From the IMG/VR virus record IMGVR_UViG_3300044712_000205, positions 1-38,503 of that record: a stretch of DNA of 38,503 nt; one strand, 5' to 3'. The stretch is from a virus. Shown piece by piece: positions 1-7,597 of this stretch. The notes beneath the pieces were generated by a model. It did no database searches. It saw nothing but the letters and a program-made list of their open reading frames with translations, and was not told the DNA's origin. Each line of letters begins with the position of its first letter. Position 1 is the stretch's first letter. The translations under genes were made by a program, and so were the position numbers.

Positions 1-128
1 CGCTCACCGTCTCCGGCCAACAGGGCGGCTACTGCTGGGGCCTCGGCAACTCGACGCTCACCGTCTCCGGCCAACAGGGCGGCGACTGCAGGGGCTACGA
101 CAACTCGACGCTCACCGTCAAGGAATAA
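1..128 (+). CDS. 18-residue repeat phage protein, C-terminal part (continues from 37854)
   Basis: This is the 3' end of the gene that starts at 37854 and runs off the right end. The open frame enters at base 3 and reads two 18-residue repeats (TLTVSGQQGGYCWGLGNS, then the DCRGYDNS form) before ending TLTVKE-stop at 126-128. Bases 1 to about 119 match 38248-38366, so the window was cut inside the tandem array. Joining base 38503 directly to base 1 would shift the frame, so some repeat sequence is lost or collapsed at the junction and the true copy number is unknown. The next gene starts three bases after the stop. Confidence 0.85.
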   Translation, partial: LTVSGQQGGYCWGLGNSTLTVSGQQGGDCRGYDNSTLTVKE

Positions 129-130
129 AC

Positions 131-484
131 ATGAGCCACTTCGACCTAGCAGCGAATCTAGCCCGCGCAGAAGCGCAGCGGCTCATTCCTGACCATCCGC
201 TATGCCCCGGATACTTTGCGGAACGCGATTCCGAGCGACGCCACGAAATGATGGAGGCAGCGAAGGAAGTCGAGATTTCCGACCTGTCTGACTCGTTCCT
301 TGAGTCTGACGATGAGCAATCCGCCCGCTTCCTTCTGGACTGGTTCATGGATGAACTGATCGAGAAGCCCGCCACCGAAGTCCTCCGCGCATGTCTTGCT
401 GCTGGCGGGATGCTGGAAGCGGTGATGCGCGAGGCGGCGAAGCAGAAGGCAGAGCATGACTGGAACGTGAGGTATCAGCGATGA
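131..484 (+). CDS. hypothetical phage protein, 117 aa
   Basis: Not recognised. The product is acidic and mostly helical, with no clear membrane segment or metal motif. It starts three bases after the repeat-protein stop, and its own stop overlaps the next start as ATGA at 481-484, so it belongs to the same translationally coupled operon. It is probably an accessory early protein. Confidence 0.75.
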   Translation: MSHFDLAANLARAEAQRLIPDHPLCPGYFAERDSERRHEMMEAAKEVEISDLSDSFLESDDEQSARFLLDWFMDELIEKPATEVLRACLAAGGMLEAVMREAAKQKAEHDWNVRYQR

Positions 485-639
485 TCCCGCACATCCGCGC
501 CTTCTTCCTGCGCCACATCATCACCGCGCTAACCAACCTTCGTGACTGGATCAACTCCGCTCTTTACTCGCTGCACCGTGCGGAGCAGGACGCGAACTTT
601 CAGGCGCGGTGCTTCGAGGATGGGGAGCCGGTCAAGTGA
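481..639 (+). CDS. small hypothetical protein, 52 aa
   Basis: An ATG overlaps the previous stop (ATGATCC), and the frame ends at TGA 637-639, which overlaps the next GTG start. The product begins MIPHIRAFF and is basic and amphipathic at its N-terminus; function unknown. Support comes from the tight overlaps on both sides rather than from a known family. Confidence 0.6.
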   Translation: MIPHIRAFFLRHIITALTNLRDWINSALYSLHRAEQDANFQARCFEDGEPVK

Positions 640-875
640 AAGCAGATCGCGCCGTCCTAATCGTCACCATTAGCGCTGCTGCTGGCCTATCCATACTCGC
701 TACTGGTATCGAGATAGGAGAGAAGAACGCCACCGCCAACTTCATCGAGACATGCGTAGCGCTTCAAGACGAGAAGGAACTGATTTCGACCACGCGCAAC
801 GAGGCCGGCGAGTTGTTCTGCACATACACCATGAACGCCTACGGCAAGGCAAAGCGGACGAGGAAGGCGACGTAA
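636..875 (+). CDS. small single-pass membrane protein, 79 aa
   Basis: GTG start overlapping the previous TGA (GTGA). A GTG at 609 in the same frame is possible but would overlap the upstream gene by about 30 bases. Residues 6-28 form one hydrophobic span (AVLIVTISAAAGLSILATG), followed by a polar tail of about 50 residues with two cysteines. Likely inner-membrane anchored with a soluble C-terminal part. Family not recognised. The stop overlaps the next start as TAATG. Confidence 0.65.
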   Translation: MKADRAVLIVTISAAAGLSILATGIEIGEKNATANFIETCVALQDEKELISTTRNEAGELFCTYTMNAYGKAKRTRKAT

Positions 876-1096
876 TGGCCCTGTACGCCCGCTCAGTCCT
901 AGAACACCTTGGGCACGCCGAAGGCATGGCCGATGTGAATTGCGGTGACTGCCCATCCATCCGTATCGAGATGGGACGCTACTGCGAGGAATGGGGCATT
1001 CCGCTGCGATCCAACGGACACGGCCCGGTCAAGTGCTTCGCGTGCCGCAGGACTGGCGATCCTCTGCCGATGCCGCGCAAGGAAAGGAACGACTGA
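875..1096 (+). CDS. small CxxC/CxxC putative zinc protein, 73 aa
   Basis: ATG overlaps the previous stop (TAATG). The protein carries a CGDC pair near residue 24 and a CFAC pair near residue 55, spaced as in a small zinc ribbon. It ends in a basic tail (PRKERND) and overlaps the exonuclease start by one base (TGATG). A nucleic-acid or regulatory role is plausible because it is coupled to the recombination genes, but the family is not recognised. Confidence 0.6.
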   Translation: MALYARSVLEHLGHAEGMADVNCGDCPSIRIEMGRYCEEWGIPLRSNGHGPVKCFACRRTGDPLPMPRKERND

Positions 1097-1962
1097 TGAC
1101 CAATCGATTTGCACCAGGAATTCATTTTGGCGTATCGAATGCGGACTACCACGCATCAGCGGGAATCAGCAAGAGCGGACTCGACTGCCTGAACAAGTCT
1201 CCGGCTCATTACTTTGGACGCTATCTCGATCCTAATTTCCCGGCTGATGACGACAAGCAAACCATAGATCAGCAGAACGGAGAACTTGCCCACTGCGCGA
1301 TTCTTGAACCGGACGACTTTGATAAAAGATTCATTGTCGGTCCTTCTGTTTCCAGAAACACAAAAGCATGGAAGGAGTTTGCAGAGGACGCCGCATCGAA
1401 TGGTAAGTCAGCAATTAAGCAGGAACAGTACGAAACGGCATGGGCTCAGGCTAACAGCGTGCGGAGATTGCCCGACATTGCTAGCGCTCTTGCTGTCGGA
1501 AATGCGGAGTCTTCGGCGTTCTGGATTGATGAAGAAACCGGGATGCTATGTAAGTGCCGCCCCGACTTCGCGCATGACTGCGGCGATTCTGGCGTGATCC
1601 TGATCGACGTTAAGACCTGTGGAAACGCTAGCCTCCGCGAGTTCTCGATAATGCTCGCAAAGCATAGATACCACGTTCAGGACGCCTTCTACCGAGACGG
1701 ATATTCGATTGCCAGCGGGAGAAATGTCCTCGCATTTATTTTCGCCGCCGTCGAGATGGAATACCCATACGCGGCTAGCGCAATCATGCTCGATGAGGAC
1801 AGCGTCGAGCAGGGACGGCGCGACTACCGGAGAAACCTTGACTTGTATTCTAAGTGCGTTTCTTCCGGAACATGGCCCGGATATGACGGCACCGTACAGC
1901 TTGCCCGCCTTCCTGGTTGGGCTTTCGACAATGACGAAGAATTGGAGATTGGCTATGTCTGA
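1096..1962 (+). CDS. RecE-like exonuclease VIII, PD-(D/E)XK family
   Basis: A 288-residue protein resembling the C-terminal nuclease half of RecE/exodeoxyribonuclease VIII found in phages. Visible signatures are the N-terminal motif FGVSNADYHASAGISKSGLD (11-30), a probable active-site Glu in AESS (138), RPD (155-157) and ILIDVKTC with D171 and K173, matching E...PD...(D/E)xK. It should resect linear duplex DNA 5'-3' to leave 3' single strands for annealing. It sits directly before a conserved uncharacterised protein and SSB, as in phage recombination modules. A longer frame opens at 991, but the TGATG overlap at 1094-1098 fixes the start. Confidence 0.85.
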   Translation: MTNRFAPGIHFGVSNADYHASAGISKSGLDCLNKSPAHYFGRYLDPNFPADDDKQTIDQQNGELAHCAILEPDDFDKRFIVGPSVSRNTKAWKEFAEDAASNGKSAIKQEQYETAWAQANSVRRLPDIASALAVGNAESSAFWIDEETGMLCKCRPDFAHDCGDSGVILIDVKTCGNASLREFSIMLAKHRYHVQDAFYRDGYSIASGRNVLAFIFAAVEMEYPYAASAIMLDEDSVEQGRRDYRRNLDLYSKCVSSGTWPGYDGTVQLARLPGWAFDNDEELEIGYV

Positions 1963-2569
1963 CGTTACGAGCCTGAAAGATACGATTATCCCGAAGTCTG
2001 ACCAACTCAACGCGGATCAGCTTCTATCCGCTCCGATGGCTATCACAGTCACCGAAGTTCGTCGCGGTAGCGGGCAAGATCAGCCAGTCATCGTGCATTA
2101 CGAAAATGACGGCGGACGCCCGTTCAAGCCCTGCAAGACCATGAGAAAGGTTCTGATCTTCGCATGGGGAGACGATGGCCGGAAGTGGGTAGGCCGGAGC
2201 ATGGTTCTCTTTTGCGACCCTGACGTTAAGTTCGGCGGTGTCAAGGTTGGCGGAATTCGCATCAGCCATCTGTCCGACATTGAGCGTGATTTGGGGCTGT
2301 CGCTCAACACGACGAAGGGGAAAAAGGGCGAATTCATCATCAAGAAGCTTCCCGTCATTCGTCCCTTGGCTGAGTTGCGCAGAGTGCTATCCGCTGCGGC
2401 AGATGGGGGGACCAAGGATCTGCGAGGGATGTGGCAGAAACTCAACGAATTCGAGCGCCTGATGTTCGACGCCGGAACCTGCCCGGAGGAATACAAGAAG
2501 ATCGCCGCAGACGTTGATGCTGGCATACCTCGGAATATTGACAACCAAGAGAATAAGGAAACCGCCTGA
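1955..2569 (+). CDS. conserved phage protein of the recombination module, 204 aa
   Basis: ATG at 1955 overlaps the exonuclease 3' end by 8 bases, and the stop overlaps the SSB start (TGATG). The middle carries the pattern RPFKPCKTMRKVLI...DPDVKFGGVKVGGIRISH, which I associate with uncharacterised phage proteins next to exonuclease and SSB genes. A frame opens further upstream at 1709, but only within the exonuclease gene. Position between a resecting exonuclease and SSB suggests a single-strand annealing or loading role. That is inference: no RecT, Erf or Red-beta motif is recognisable. Confidence 0.75.
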   Translation: MSDVTSLKDTIIPKSDQLNADQLLSAPMAITVTEVRRGSGQDQPVIVHYENDGGRPFKPCKTMRKVLIFAWGDDGRKWVGRSMVLFCDPDVKFGGVKVGGIRISHLSDIERDLGLSLNTTKGKKGEFIIKKLPVIRPLAELRRVLSAAADGGTKDLRGMWQKLNEFERLMFDAGTCPEEYKKIAADVDAGIPRNIDNQENKETA

Positions 2570-2976
2570 TGAACAACTGGAGCTTTACCGGAAACCTAGG
2601 CAAGGATGCCGAGCAACGATTTACTCCTGGAGGAGACAGCATTGTCTCGTTCTCCGTCGCCGTCAAGGCCGGATATGGCGACAAAGCCACCACCACATGG
2701 GCGCGTTGCTCGATGTTTGGAAAGCGCGGAGATTCTGTCCTCCAGTACTTGAACAAAGGCCAACTGGTCGGAGTCTGCGGAGAACTTTCTTCCCGCGAAT
2801 ACCAGAAGGACGGCCAGCCGCGCACCAGCATAGAAGTCCGCGTTAATGACCTCACCCTTCTTGGCAAGAGCGACGGTTCGCGGCAAGAGCGAGACAAGCC
2901 CGCAGATAGCAGCAAGCAGGCGCCGCCGTCCAGCGCGGGAAACTTTAACGACTTCGACGACGATATTCCGTTCTAG
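2569..2976 (+). CDS. ssb: single-stranded DNA-binding protein
   Basis: A 135-residue SSB. The OB fold covers about residues 1-105 (start MNNWSFTGNLGKDAE; core SFSVAVKAG; TTTWARCSMFGKRG; YLNKGQLVGVCGEL). A flexible Ser/Gln-rich linker leads to the acidic tip DDDIPF, the usual docking peptide for SSB partners. It coats the single strands made by the upstream nuclease and during replication. It is coupled to the preceding gene by TGATG. Length and tail are typical of bacterial and phage SSB, so the call is firm. Confidence 0.93.
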   Translation: MNNWSFTGNLGKDAEQRFTPGGDSIVSFSVAVKAGYGDKATTTWARCSMFGKRGDSVLQYLNKGQLVGVCGELSSREYQKDGQPRTSIEVRVNDLTLLGKSDGSRQERDKPADSSKQAPPSSAGNFNDFDDDIPF

Positions 2977-2981
2977 ACCCG

Positions 2982-3077
2982 ATGGAACTACTAAAGCTAA
3001 CCCTCATCATCCTGATAGTCCTAGCGCTATACGCTGGTGCTGTATGGCTGGTGTGGAAACTGGATGGGAGGAAGTGA
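2982..3077 (+). CDS. very small membrane protein, 31 aa
   Basis: ATG five bases after the SSB stop, ending at TGA 3075-3077. Nearly all of it is one hydrophobic helix (LTLIILIVLALYAGAVWLVW) with a basic end (KLDGRK). The next gene starts two bases after its stop. Supported by tight packing and a clean membrane segment; function unknown. Confidence 0.5.
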   Translation: MELLKLTLIILIVLALYAGAVWLVWKLDGRK

Positions 3078-3079
3078 AT

Positions 3080-3448
3080 ATGCTTGACGAACTGAAACTA
3101 CTGATAGAAGCCATCGCGGGATTGCCGTCGCTGATGATCTGGGTTCTGGTTGGCTTCCTTGCGTACAAGTTGGCTGTAGTCGGAAGCATCTACGGCGTAA
3201 TCCGATTCGTTGCTGACCACCTTTTCGACTACCTCAAGACCAAGAAGACGCGAGAGGTGGAGTACAAGGAAATCCGCCCGATGCTAGACGGCATATGTAT
3301 CAAAGCTGAAACGGAGAGGCTGATTGCCCAACTCCATCGCATTCGCGGCAAGGGCTTGAACATCCAGTCTGACTACATCCACTCGTCAAGCGTTGACTGG
3401 CTGCGCGACGCAATCGACAAGAAGATTGAAGCGGAGGCCACGAAATGA
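3080..3448 (+). CDS. membrane-anchored hypothetical protein, 122 aa
   Basis: The start at 3080 follows the GGAGG-like sequence at 3067-3072. A hydrophobic segment spans about residues 14-42 (AGLPSLMIWVLVGFLAYKLAV). The rest is a charged soluble domain rich in Lys and Glu. The stop overlaps the next start (ATGA, 3445-3448). Family unknown. The same frame opens upstream at 2846, but that would overlap SSB. Confidence 0.65.
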   Translation: MLDELKLLIEAIAGLPSLMIWVLVGFLAYKLAVVGSIYGVIRFVADHLFDYLKTKKTREVEYKEIRPMLDGICIKAETERLIAQLHRIRGKGLNIQSDYIHSSSVDWLRDAIDKKIEAEATK

Positions 3449-4098
3449 CCCTGACCCCCGAGCAAATCTCCGCGCTGGTGGAGCGGCTGCGCGAACGTGC
3501 CGAGCGAAAATGGACGGACGACGCTAACCGTAGCGCATCGCTGTTCGGACAAGCCGCCCGCGCCCTTGAGCAGTTGCAGGCCGAAGTCGAACGTATCAAG
3601 CAGCCGGTGGGAATCGCCTACACGCCGGGAAGTTGGTACAAGGCGTACAGCATCGATGAGATGCAGGAGTTCTACATGCACCGCCTTGGCGCTATCCGCG
3701 AGGCAGCGAAGGAACACGGATACGCCATTGGCCTGCACGGCTCCTGCCGCCGTGACTTCGACCTGATGGCGATGCAATGGCGCGATGACTGCTCCGATCC
3801 TGACACGCTAGCCAAAGCTATCCAGCACGCGGCCTGCGGTATTCACGCGAGCGGTGTCACTTGGGAAAAGAAGCCCAATGGGCGCATCGCTACGTCGCTT
3901 TGCATCTGCTGGACGGACCATTCCGAGCAGTTCAAGGGGATGCTCTCTGTTGGGCATATCGACCTGTCGCTGATCGACACCTCTGCCCAACTCCGCCAAG
4001 CCAAGGCCGAGATGAAGGAGAAGGCGGCGAAGATTTGCATGAACTCATCAGGAACTCCTGGCGACTGCGCCGCTGCGATCAGGAACATGGAGGAATAG
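3445..4098 (+). CDS. hypothetical phage accessory protein, 217 aa
   Basis: Modular: an N-terminal helical segment (residues 1-55, LTPEQISALVERLRERAERKW) typical of early-operon phage proteins, a middle part with AKAIQHAACGIHASG (about 120-135), and a C-terminal region ending ICMNSSGTPGDCAAAIRNMEE, which resembles the tails of other small phage proteins. Cytoplasmic by composition. Function not recognised. Coupled upstream by ATGA. Confidence 0.7.
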   Translation: MTLTPEQISALVERLRERAERKWTDDANRSASLFGQAARALEQLQAEVERIKQPVGIAYTPGSWYKAYSIDEMQEFYMHRLGAIREAAKEHGYAIGLHGSCRRDFDLMAMQWRDDCSDPDTLAKAIQHAACGIHASGVTWEKKPNGRIATSLCICWTDHSEQFKGMLSVGHIDLSLIDTSAQLRQAKAEMKEKAAKICMNSSGTPGDCAAAIRNMEE

Positions 4099-4102
4099 GG
4101 AA

Positions 4103-4168
4103 ATGACCGAACAAATTACTGAAATCCTAATTGATGCCTTGTCGGTAGCGTTCGTCTTTTTGTGCTGA
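4103..4168 (+). CDS. possible tiny peptide, 21 aa
   Basis: ATG after GGAATAGGGAA, ending TGA 4166-4168. The product (MTEQITEILIDALSVAFVFLC) has an amphipathic then hydrophobic C-terminus, like a minimal membrane peptide. It fills most of an otherwise empty gap. Only the ribosome-binding-site-like sequence and the spacing support it. Confidence 0.3.
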   Translation: MTEQITEILIDALSVAFVFLC

Positions 4169-4203
4169 CTTCCGCTTGGCATCTTGATCTGGTGGGTTAC
4201 GAA

Positions 4204-4965
4204 ATGACCGACAGCACCCGCAAGGAAATCGAGAACGAGCCGGGAAAGTGTCCGAAATGCGGATTTCAAACAGGAGCATTCCTTATGCCGCATCACACCT
4301 GCGTAGGGAAGCCGGACTTCTCTGAACTCATGGCAATTAGCCCTGTTGGACTTTTCATTGAAGGCGACCGTGGCTGGTATGAAACCGAATGCAGCAACGG
4401 CGATCCACTCTACTCAGCCGACACGGTAGCCGCACTCACCGAACGGCGCGAGAAGGCGGAGCGGGAGAGGGATGAGGCTAATGATAGGTGGATGAATTCC
4501 GTCCACGTCATTCAGCCTCAATACGTCGAGTGCATTGCTGCGGAGCAGAAGAAGGTCAAAGACCTCACCGACCGCCTAGCCGCCTCGCAGTTGCAGAACG
4601 AGAAGATGCGGCAGAAGTTCTCCCTGATCGAAGTCGCCACGCTGAACAGCGGGCCGGATGAAGTGTATCGGTGGGCCGTCGAATCCCTCGCCCTCCCGTC
4701 CGACCTCTCAGCCCTCAACGCCATGCGTGCGGAGTGGGAGAAGCGGGCGTCTGAATGGGGGAGTGCCTATGCCAACGTCTGCTGCGACAAGGCGGAAGCG
4801 TTGGGACAAGTCTCCACCCTCACGACCGCTTTGCAGGAGGCGCGTGAAGGACTTGAGTACGCCGCTTCTGCGCTTTTCCATAACGGCAACATCGCCGCTC
4901 AAGAGATAGTCCTCAAAGGCATGTTCCGCATCGACGCCGTGCTGACGAAGAAGGAGGCGACATGA
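4204..4965 (+). CDS. zinc-ribbon plus coiled-coil hypothetical protein, 253 aa
   Basis: The N-terminal residues 14-32 carry CPKCGF and HHTC, a probable zinc ribbon. Then comes a long heptad-rich region (ERREKAERERDEANDRW and onward) predicted as coiled coil. A GTG at 4162 would add 14 residues but lacks a clear ribosome binding site; ATG 4204 after GGTGGG is preferred. The stop overlaps the next start. Similar coiled-coil proteins are common and uncharacterised in phage early operons. Confidence 0.65.
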   Translation: MTDSTRKEIENEPGKCPKCGFQTGAFLMPHHTCVGKPDFSELMAISPVGLFIEGDRGWYETECSNGDPLYSADTVAALTERREKAERERDEANDRWMNSVHVIQPQYVECIAAEQKKVKDLTDRLAASQLQNEKMRQKFSLIEVATLNSGPDEVYRWAVESLALPSDLSALNAMRAEWEKRASEWGSAYANVCCDKAEALGQVSTLTTALQEAREGLEYAASALFHNGNIAAQEIVLKGMFRIDAVLTKKEAT

Positions 4966-5393
4966 TGGACAACGCAACCAAAGAGGAAATCATCAATCGC
5001 TTGCACAAGTCGGCGGGCATCTGCATGACCTGTAAGAGGAACAATTGCGGGCACGGCGGCAGCACGGACCTACCTAACACGCTGCCCACTGACGACGTTC
5101 TTCGAGCAATCAATCTGGACGAGTACTTCTTCAAGGAGGACACGCCGGACGCAAACAAGGAACGCATCGCCGCGCTCGAAGCCGAATGTGCCGCCCTGCG
5201 CGAGTTCAAGGTGGATGGGGAGCGGTATCGCATGAAGCGCCGTATCGACATGGAGGCTAAGGGCGCGGAGCATGAGGACCGCTGGAATAAGGGCTACGAC
5301 GAGGCGGTTGATTACTGCATCAAGCACGGAACGCCAACGAAACAACGCGCATCAATCGCGGCACGCGGGGCGGTGAAGAAGGAGGGGGAGTAA
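4962..5393 (+). CDS. hypothetical protein with CxxC and HG-C motifs, 143 aa
   Basis: Starts ATGATG, overlapping the previous stop. The N-terminus carries CMTCKRNNCGHG (residues 21-32), a possible small metal site, followed by a charged helical stretch (residues 65-105). It is modular in the same way as its neighbours at 4204 and 5394, which also mix a short metal motif with helices. Function unknown. Confidence 0.65.
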   Translation: MMDNATKEEIINRLHKSAGICMTCKRNNCGHGGSTDLPNTLPTDDVLRAINLDEYFFKEDTPDANKERIAALEAECAALREFKVDGERYRMKRRIDMEAKGAEHEDRWNKGYDEAVDYCIKHGTPTKQRASIAARGAVKKEGE

Positions 5394-5636
5394 ATGGACT
5401 GGCAAAAGCACCTTGATGAAGTAGCGCACTACGAACGCATGATCGCCAGCCTACAGGAACAACTCGCCGCCGCCGAGGCGACGATAGGGGCGATGCGGGA
5501 GAAGCTGTCAAAGGTCGTCGTCAAGAGTCAATTGAACGACGGAGTTCTTCCGTTCGACATAGAGCAGGAACTAGCCGTGCTGCTGGAAGCCACCCACACC
5601 ACTGCCGACGAGATCGAGAAGGGAGCGCAGCCGTGA
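5394..5636 (+). CDS. small coiled-coil protein, 80 aa
   Basis: Begins directly after the previous stop, with the ribosome binding site (GGAGGGGGAG) inside the upstream gene. Residues 10-45 form a heptad-rich helix (ERMIASLQEQLAAAEATIG). Its stop overlaps the next GTG. Family unknown. Confidence 0.6.
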   Translation: MDWQKHLDEVAHYERMIASLQEQLAAAEATIGAMREKLSKVVVKSQLNDGVLPFDIEQELAVLLEATHTTADEIEKGAQP

Positions 5637-5812
5637 CGGAGAGAACAACCTATTGCGAGAAGCATGCTCCCGATGGGGCTTTCAAGATGGCCGCTAATGC
5701 GTGGCCGTTCTGCAACTGCGCTGTGTGTGGCTTCCCGTCGAAGTTCTACACGATTACGACTGATGGAGTTGCGCCAGAGGTAGATACGCTGACCATGGAC
5801 CTATTCGCATGA
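5633..5812 (+). CDS. small cysteine-rich protein, 59 aa
   Basis: GTG start overlapping the previous TGA, and stop overlapping the next ATG (ATGA at 5809-5812). Carries CEKHAP near residue 7 and CNCAVCGF near residue 29, so a metal-binding knuckle is likely. Overlaps on both sides support translation. Function unknown. Confidence 0.55.
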   Translation: MTERTTYCEKHAPDGAFKMAANAWPFCNCAVCGFPSKFYTITTDGVAPEVDTLTMDLFA

Positions 5813-6033
5813 GCAAGCAGCACCCGAACGTCAAGAAGCTGCGCGAGTACCAGCGCTGGCGCCGTGGGGTAGGCGGATTGCAGCCGGCGCCGGCCGAGGT
5901 CGGCGAGTTGATCGACTGGGCCATCCGCATCTGCGAAGCCGCCGACAACCTCGTCAACGTCAAGGGGCGACACCATTCCGAGGTCGCATACAAGCGGCTG
6001 GAGGATGCGGTTAATGGAGAGCAGCAGGCGTGA
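5809..6033 (+). CDS. hypothetical protein, 74 aa
   Basis: A small basic protein coupled to both neighbours: ATGA upstream, and its stop overlaps the GTG of the excisionase gene. No recognised domain. Immediately before xis, so probably co-expressed with the integration module. Confidence 0.6.
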   Translation: MSKQHPNVKKLREYQRWRRGVGGLQPAPAEVGELIDWAIRICEAADNLVNVKGRHHSEVAYKRLEDAVNGEQQA

Positions 6034-6218
6034 TTAGCCTGAAAAAGTGGGCGGAACGGTTCGACCCGAAGCCCCATCCCAACACCCTCCGAAACTGGAC
6101 GCGTGACGGTAAGATCATCCCCCCCCCGGTGAAGATCGGGCGGGCGTACTATGCTCAGGAAAAGGCACGCCACATAGACGAGTTGCTGAATGGCCCCCCG
6201 CTCACGCTTACCCCGTAA
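6030..6218 (+). CDS. xis: excisionase (recombination directionality factor)
   Basis: A 62-residue protein with the lambda Xis-type winged-helix pattern: SLKKWAERF, then NTLRNWTRDGKIIPPPVKIG (18-37), then AYYAQEKARHID. Xis proteins bend attachment-site DNA and switch the integrase from integration to excision. GTG start inside the upstream gene's stop; the 3' end overlaps the integrase start by 29 bases, the usual xis-int coupling. No other function fits as well. Confidence 0.85.
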   Translation: MISLKKWAERFDPKPHPNTLRNWTRDGKIIPPPVKIGRAYYAQEKARHIDELLNGPPLTLTP

Positions 6219-7254
6219 CAAGGGACTCCCGCCCAATCTATACCAGAACGAAGATGGGTATTTCCGCTATCGTAACCCATCCACCGGGCAATGGTTTGGG
6301 CTTGGCAGGAACAAGGCGATTGCAGTCACACAAGCGATACAGGCTAACCTGCATATCCAGGGGGAAGCGGTAACGCTACTGGACAGGATTACAGGTAAGC
6401 ACCAAAGAACCGTTAATGATTGGTGCGACGAGTACGAACGGAAGAAAGGGGAAAACGCGAGGATTAAGTATCTTCGCAAAGGACTTGGGGAGTACATCTT
6501 AGAGAAGCTGGAACCGCTACAGGTTGGGGATTGGCTCAAAACATGGGATAACAAGTTGCGTATGCGGCAAGCGATGCTAGGCATTGCCAAAACCGTATTT
6601 TCCGAAGCAATAGGAGCGGGATGGATCAAGAGCAGCCCCGCAGAATTCCTAACTACAGAGCAACCAAAGACGCGACGGGATCGGCTTACCCTAGACGAAT
6701 TCAAAGCCATCTACGCCGCCGCAGATAGGCCATTACAACGCGCAATGGAGTTAGCAATAATGACTTGCGCAAGACGAGAGAACATTCTAATGGCCAAATT
6801 CTCGGATATAGAAGCCGGACACTTGCACATCATCCACATCAAGGCGAAACCCGGCGAAGACCCGGTAAAGGCTCGCTATCCGCTCTCCATGTGCCTTCCT
6901 GAACTAGGATGGACGCTTGGAGACGTAATCGGAAGGTGTAGGGATAATGTAGTCAGCAAGTTCCTAATCCATCACTCCACAACCGCGGGAATGGCAAAAG
7001 CTGGATCCCACTGGCGGGACAAGTCGATAGAACAGATGTTCCGTAACGCAAGAGAAAAAGCGGGCATCACCCAGCAGGCAGGGAAGACCCCGCAGACCTT
7101 CCATGAGATTAAATCCCTCGCTAAGAGCCTATGGGAGCATCACGGCTATAACACCATGCTGATGTGCGGGCATAAGACTGAAAAAATGTCTGCTCTATAC
7201 CGTGATAGACGGGGTAAAGAATGGCAGACGGTGGGAGTATCAAATGGGGCGTAA
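6190..7254 (+). CDS. int: lambda-type tyrosine integrase
   Basis: A 354-residue phage integrase. The N-terminal arm-type DNA-binding domain covers about residues 1-60 (GYFRYRNPSTGQWFGLGRN at 23-41), then a core-binding domain, then the catalytic domain. Catalytic residues by lambda alignment: R195 (TCARREN), a beta-hairpin lysine near 218-220, H305, H328 (CGHKTEKM) and nucleophile Y337 (ALYRDRRG). The second conserved arginine is lysine here (FHEIKSL, K308). It integrates the phage at a host attachment site; xis precedes it. It is not an integron IntI: no IntI-type insert is seen and the arm domain is lambda-like. attP was not located. Confidence 0.92.
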   Translation: MAPRSRLPRNKGLPPNLYQNEDGYFRYRNPSTGQWFGLGRNKAIAVTQAIQANLHIQGEAVTLLDRITGKHQRTVNDWCDEYERKKGENARIKYLRKGLGEYILEKLEPLQVGDWLKTWDNKLRMRQAMLGIAKTVFSEAIGAGWIKSSPAEFLTTEQPKTRRDRLTLDEFKAIYAAADRPLQRAMELAIMTCARRENILMAKFSDIEAGHLHIIHIKAKPGEDPVKARYPLSMCLPELGWTLGDVIGRCRDNVVSKFLIHHSTTAGMAKAGSHWRDKSIEQMFRNAREKAGITQQAGKTPQTFHEIKSLAKSLWEHHGYNTMLMCGHKTEKMSALYRDRRGKEWQTVGVSNGA

Positions 7255-7597
7255 AAGAAAAGATGATTCGATACCAGTTAATACCTATGTTGCAAATGGG
7301 TATTTCAGGTGGAGAAATCCTCATAATGACAAATGGCAAGGTTTAGGAAGAAACCGAGAATCAGCAATAGCCTATGCCGAGGAATTGAATGCTGCGCTAA
7401 GAATCTCAAAAACAGAGGAGCGCGTGTTAAAACGACGTGGCATCAACGTACCGGATATGGACGACAGGGGGCTTCTTTCTCACGGTGGAATAAGAATCCA
7501 AGAGCAATGCGATGGCTTTTATTCGGTAGATATGAGCAAAGAGGAGGCTATTCGTGCGCTCAGGGAGGCCATCGAATGGATAGAGAGCTGTGATTGA
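7244..7597 (+). CDS. stand-alone integrase arm-binding-domain paralogue
   Basis: A 117-residue protein starting inside the last codons of int (ATG 7244). Residues 19-37 (GYFRWRNPHNDKWQGLGRN) match the integrase arm domain at int 23-41 almost residue for residue. After it comes an unrelated C-terminal part (about 60-117) with no catalytic motif. It may bind the same arm sites and modulate integration or excision (inference). The first 60 bases of the gene are about 38% GC, well below the neighbours, which suggests separate acquisition. Its stop codon overlaps the -35 box of the 7594 promoter. Confidence 0.8.
   Translation: MGRKRKDDSIPVNTYVANGYFRWRNPHNDKWQGLGRNRESAIAYAEELNAALRISKTEERVLKRRGINVPDMDDRGLLSHGGIRIQEQCDGFYSVDMSKEEAIRALREAIEWIESCD

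Noticed and set aside
6190-7254. Integrase as an integron IntI
   Set aside because: It has a lambda-type arm-binding domain, an adjacent xis, and no recognisable IntI-specific insert.
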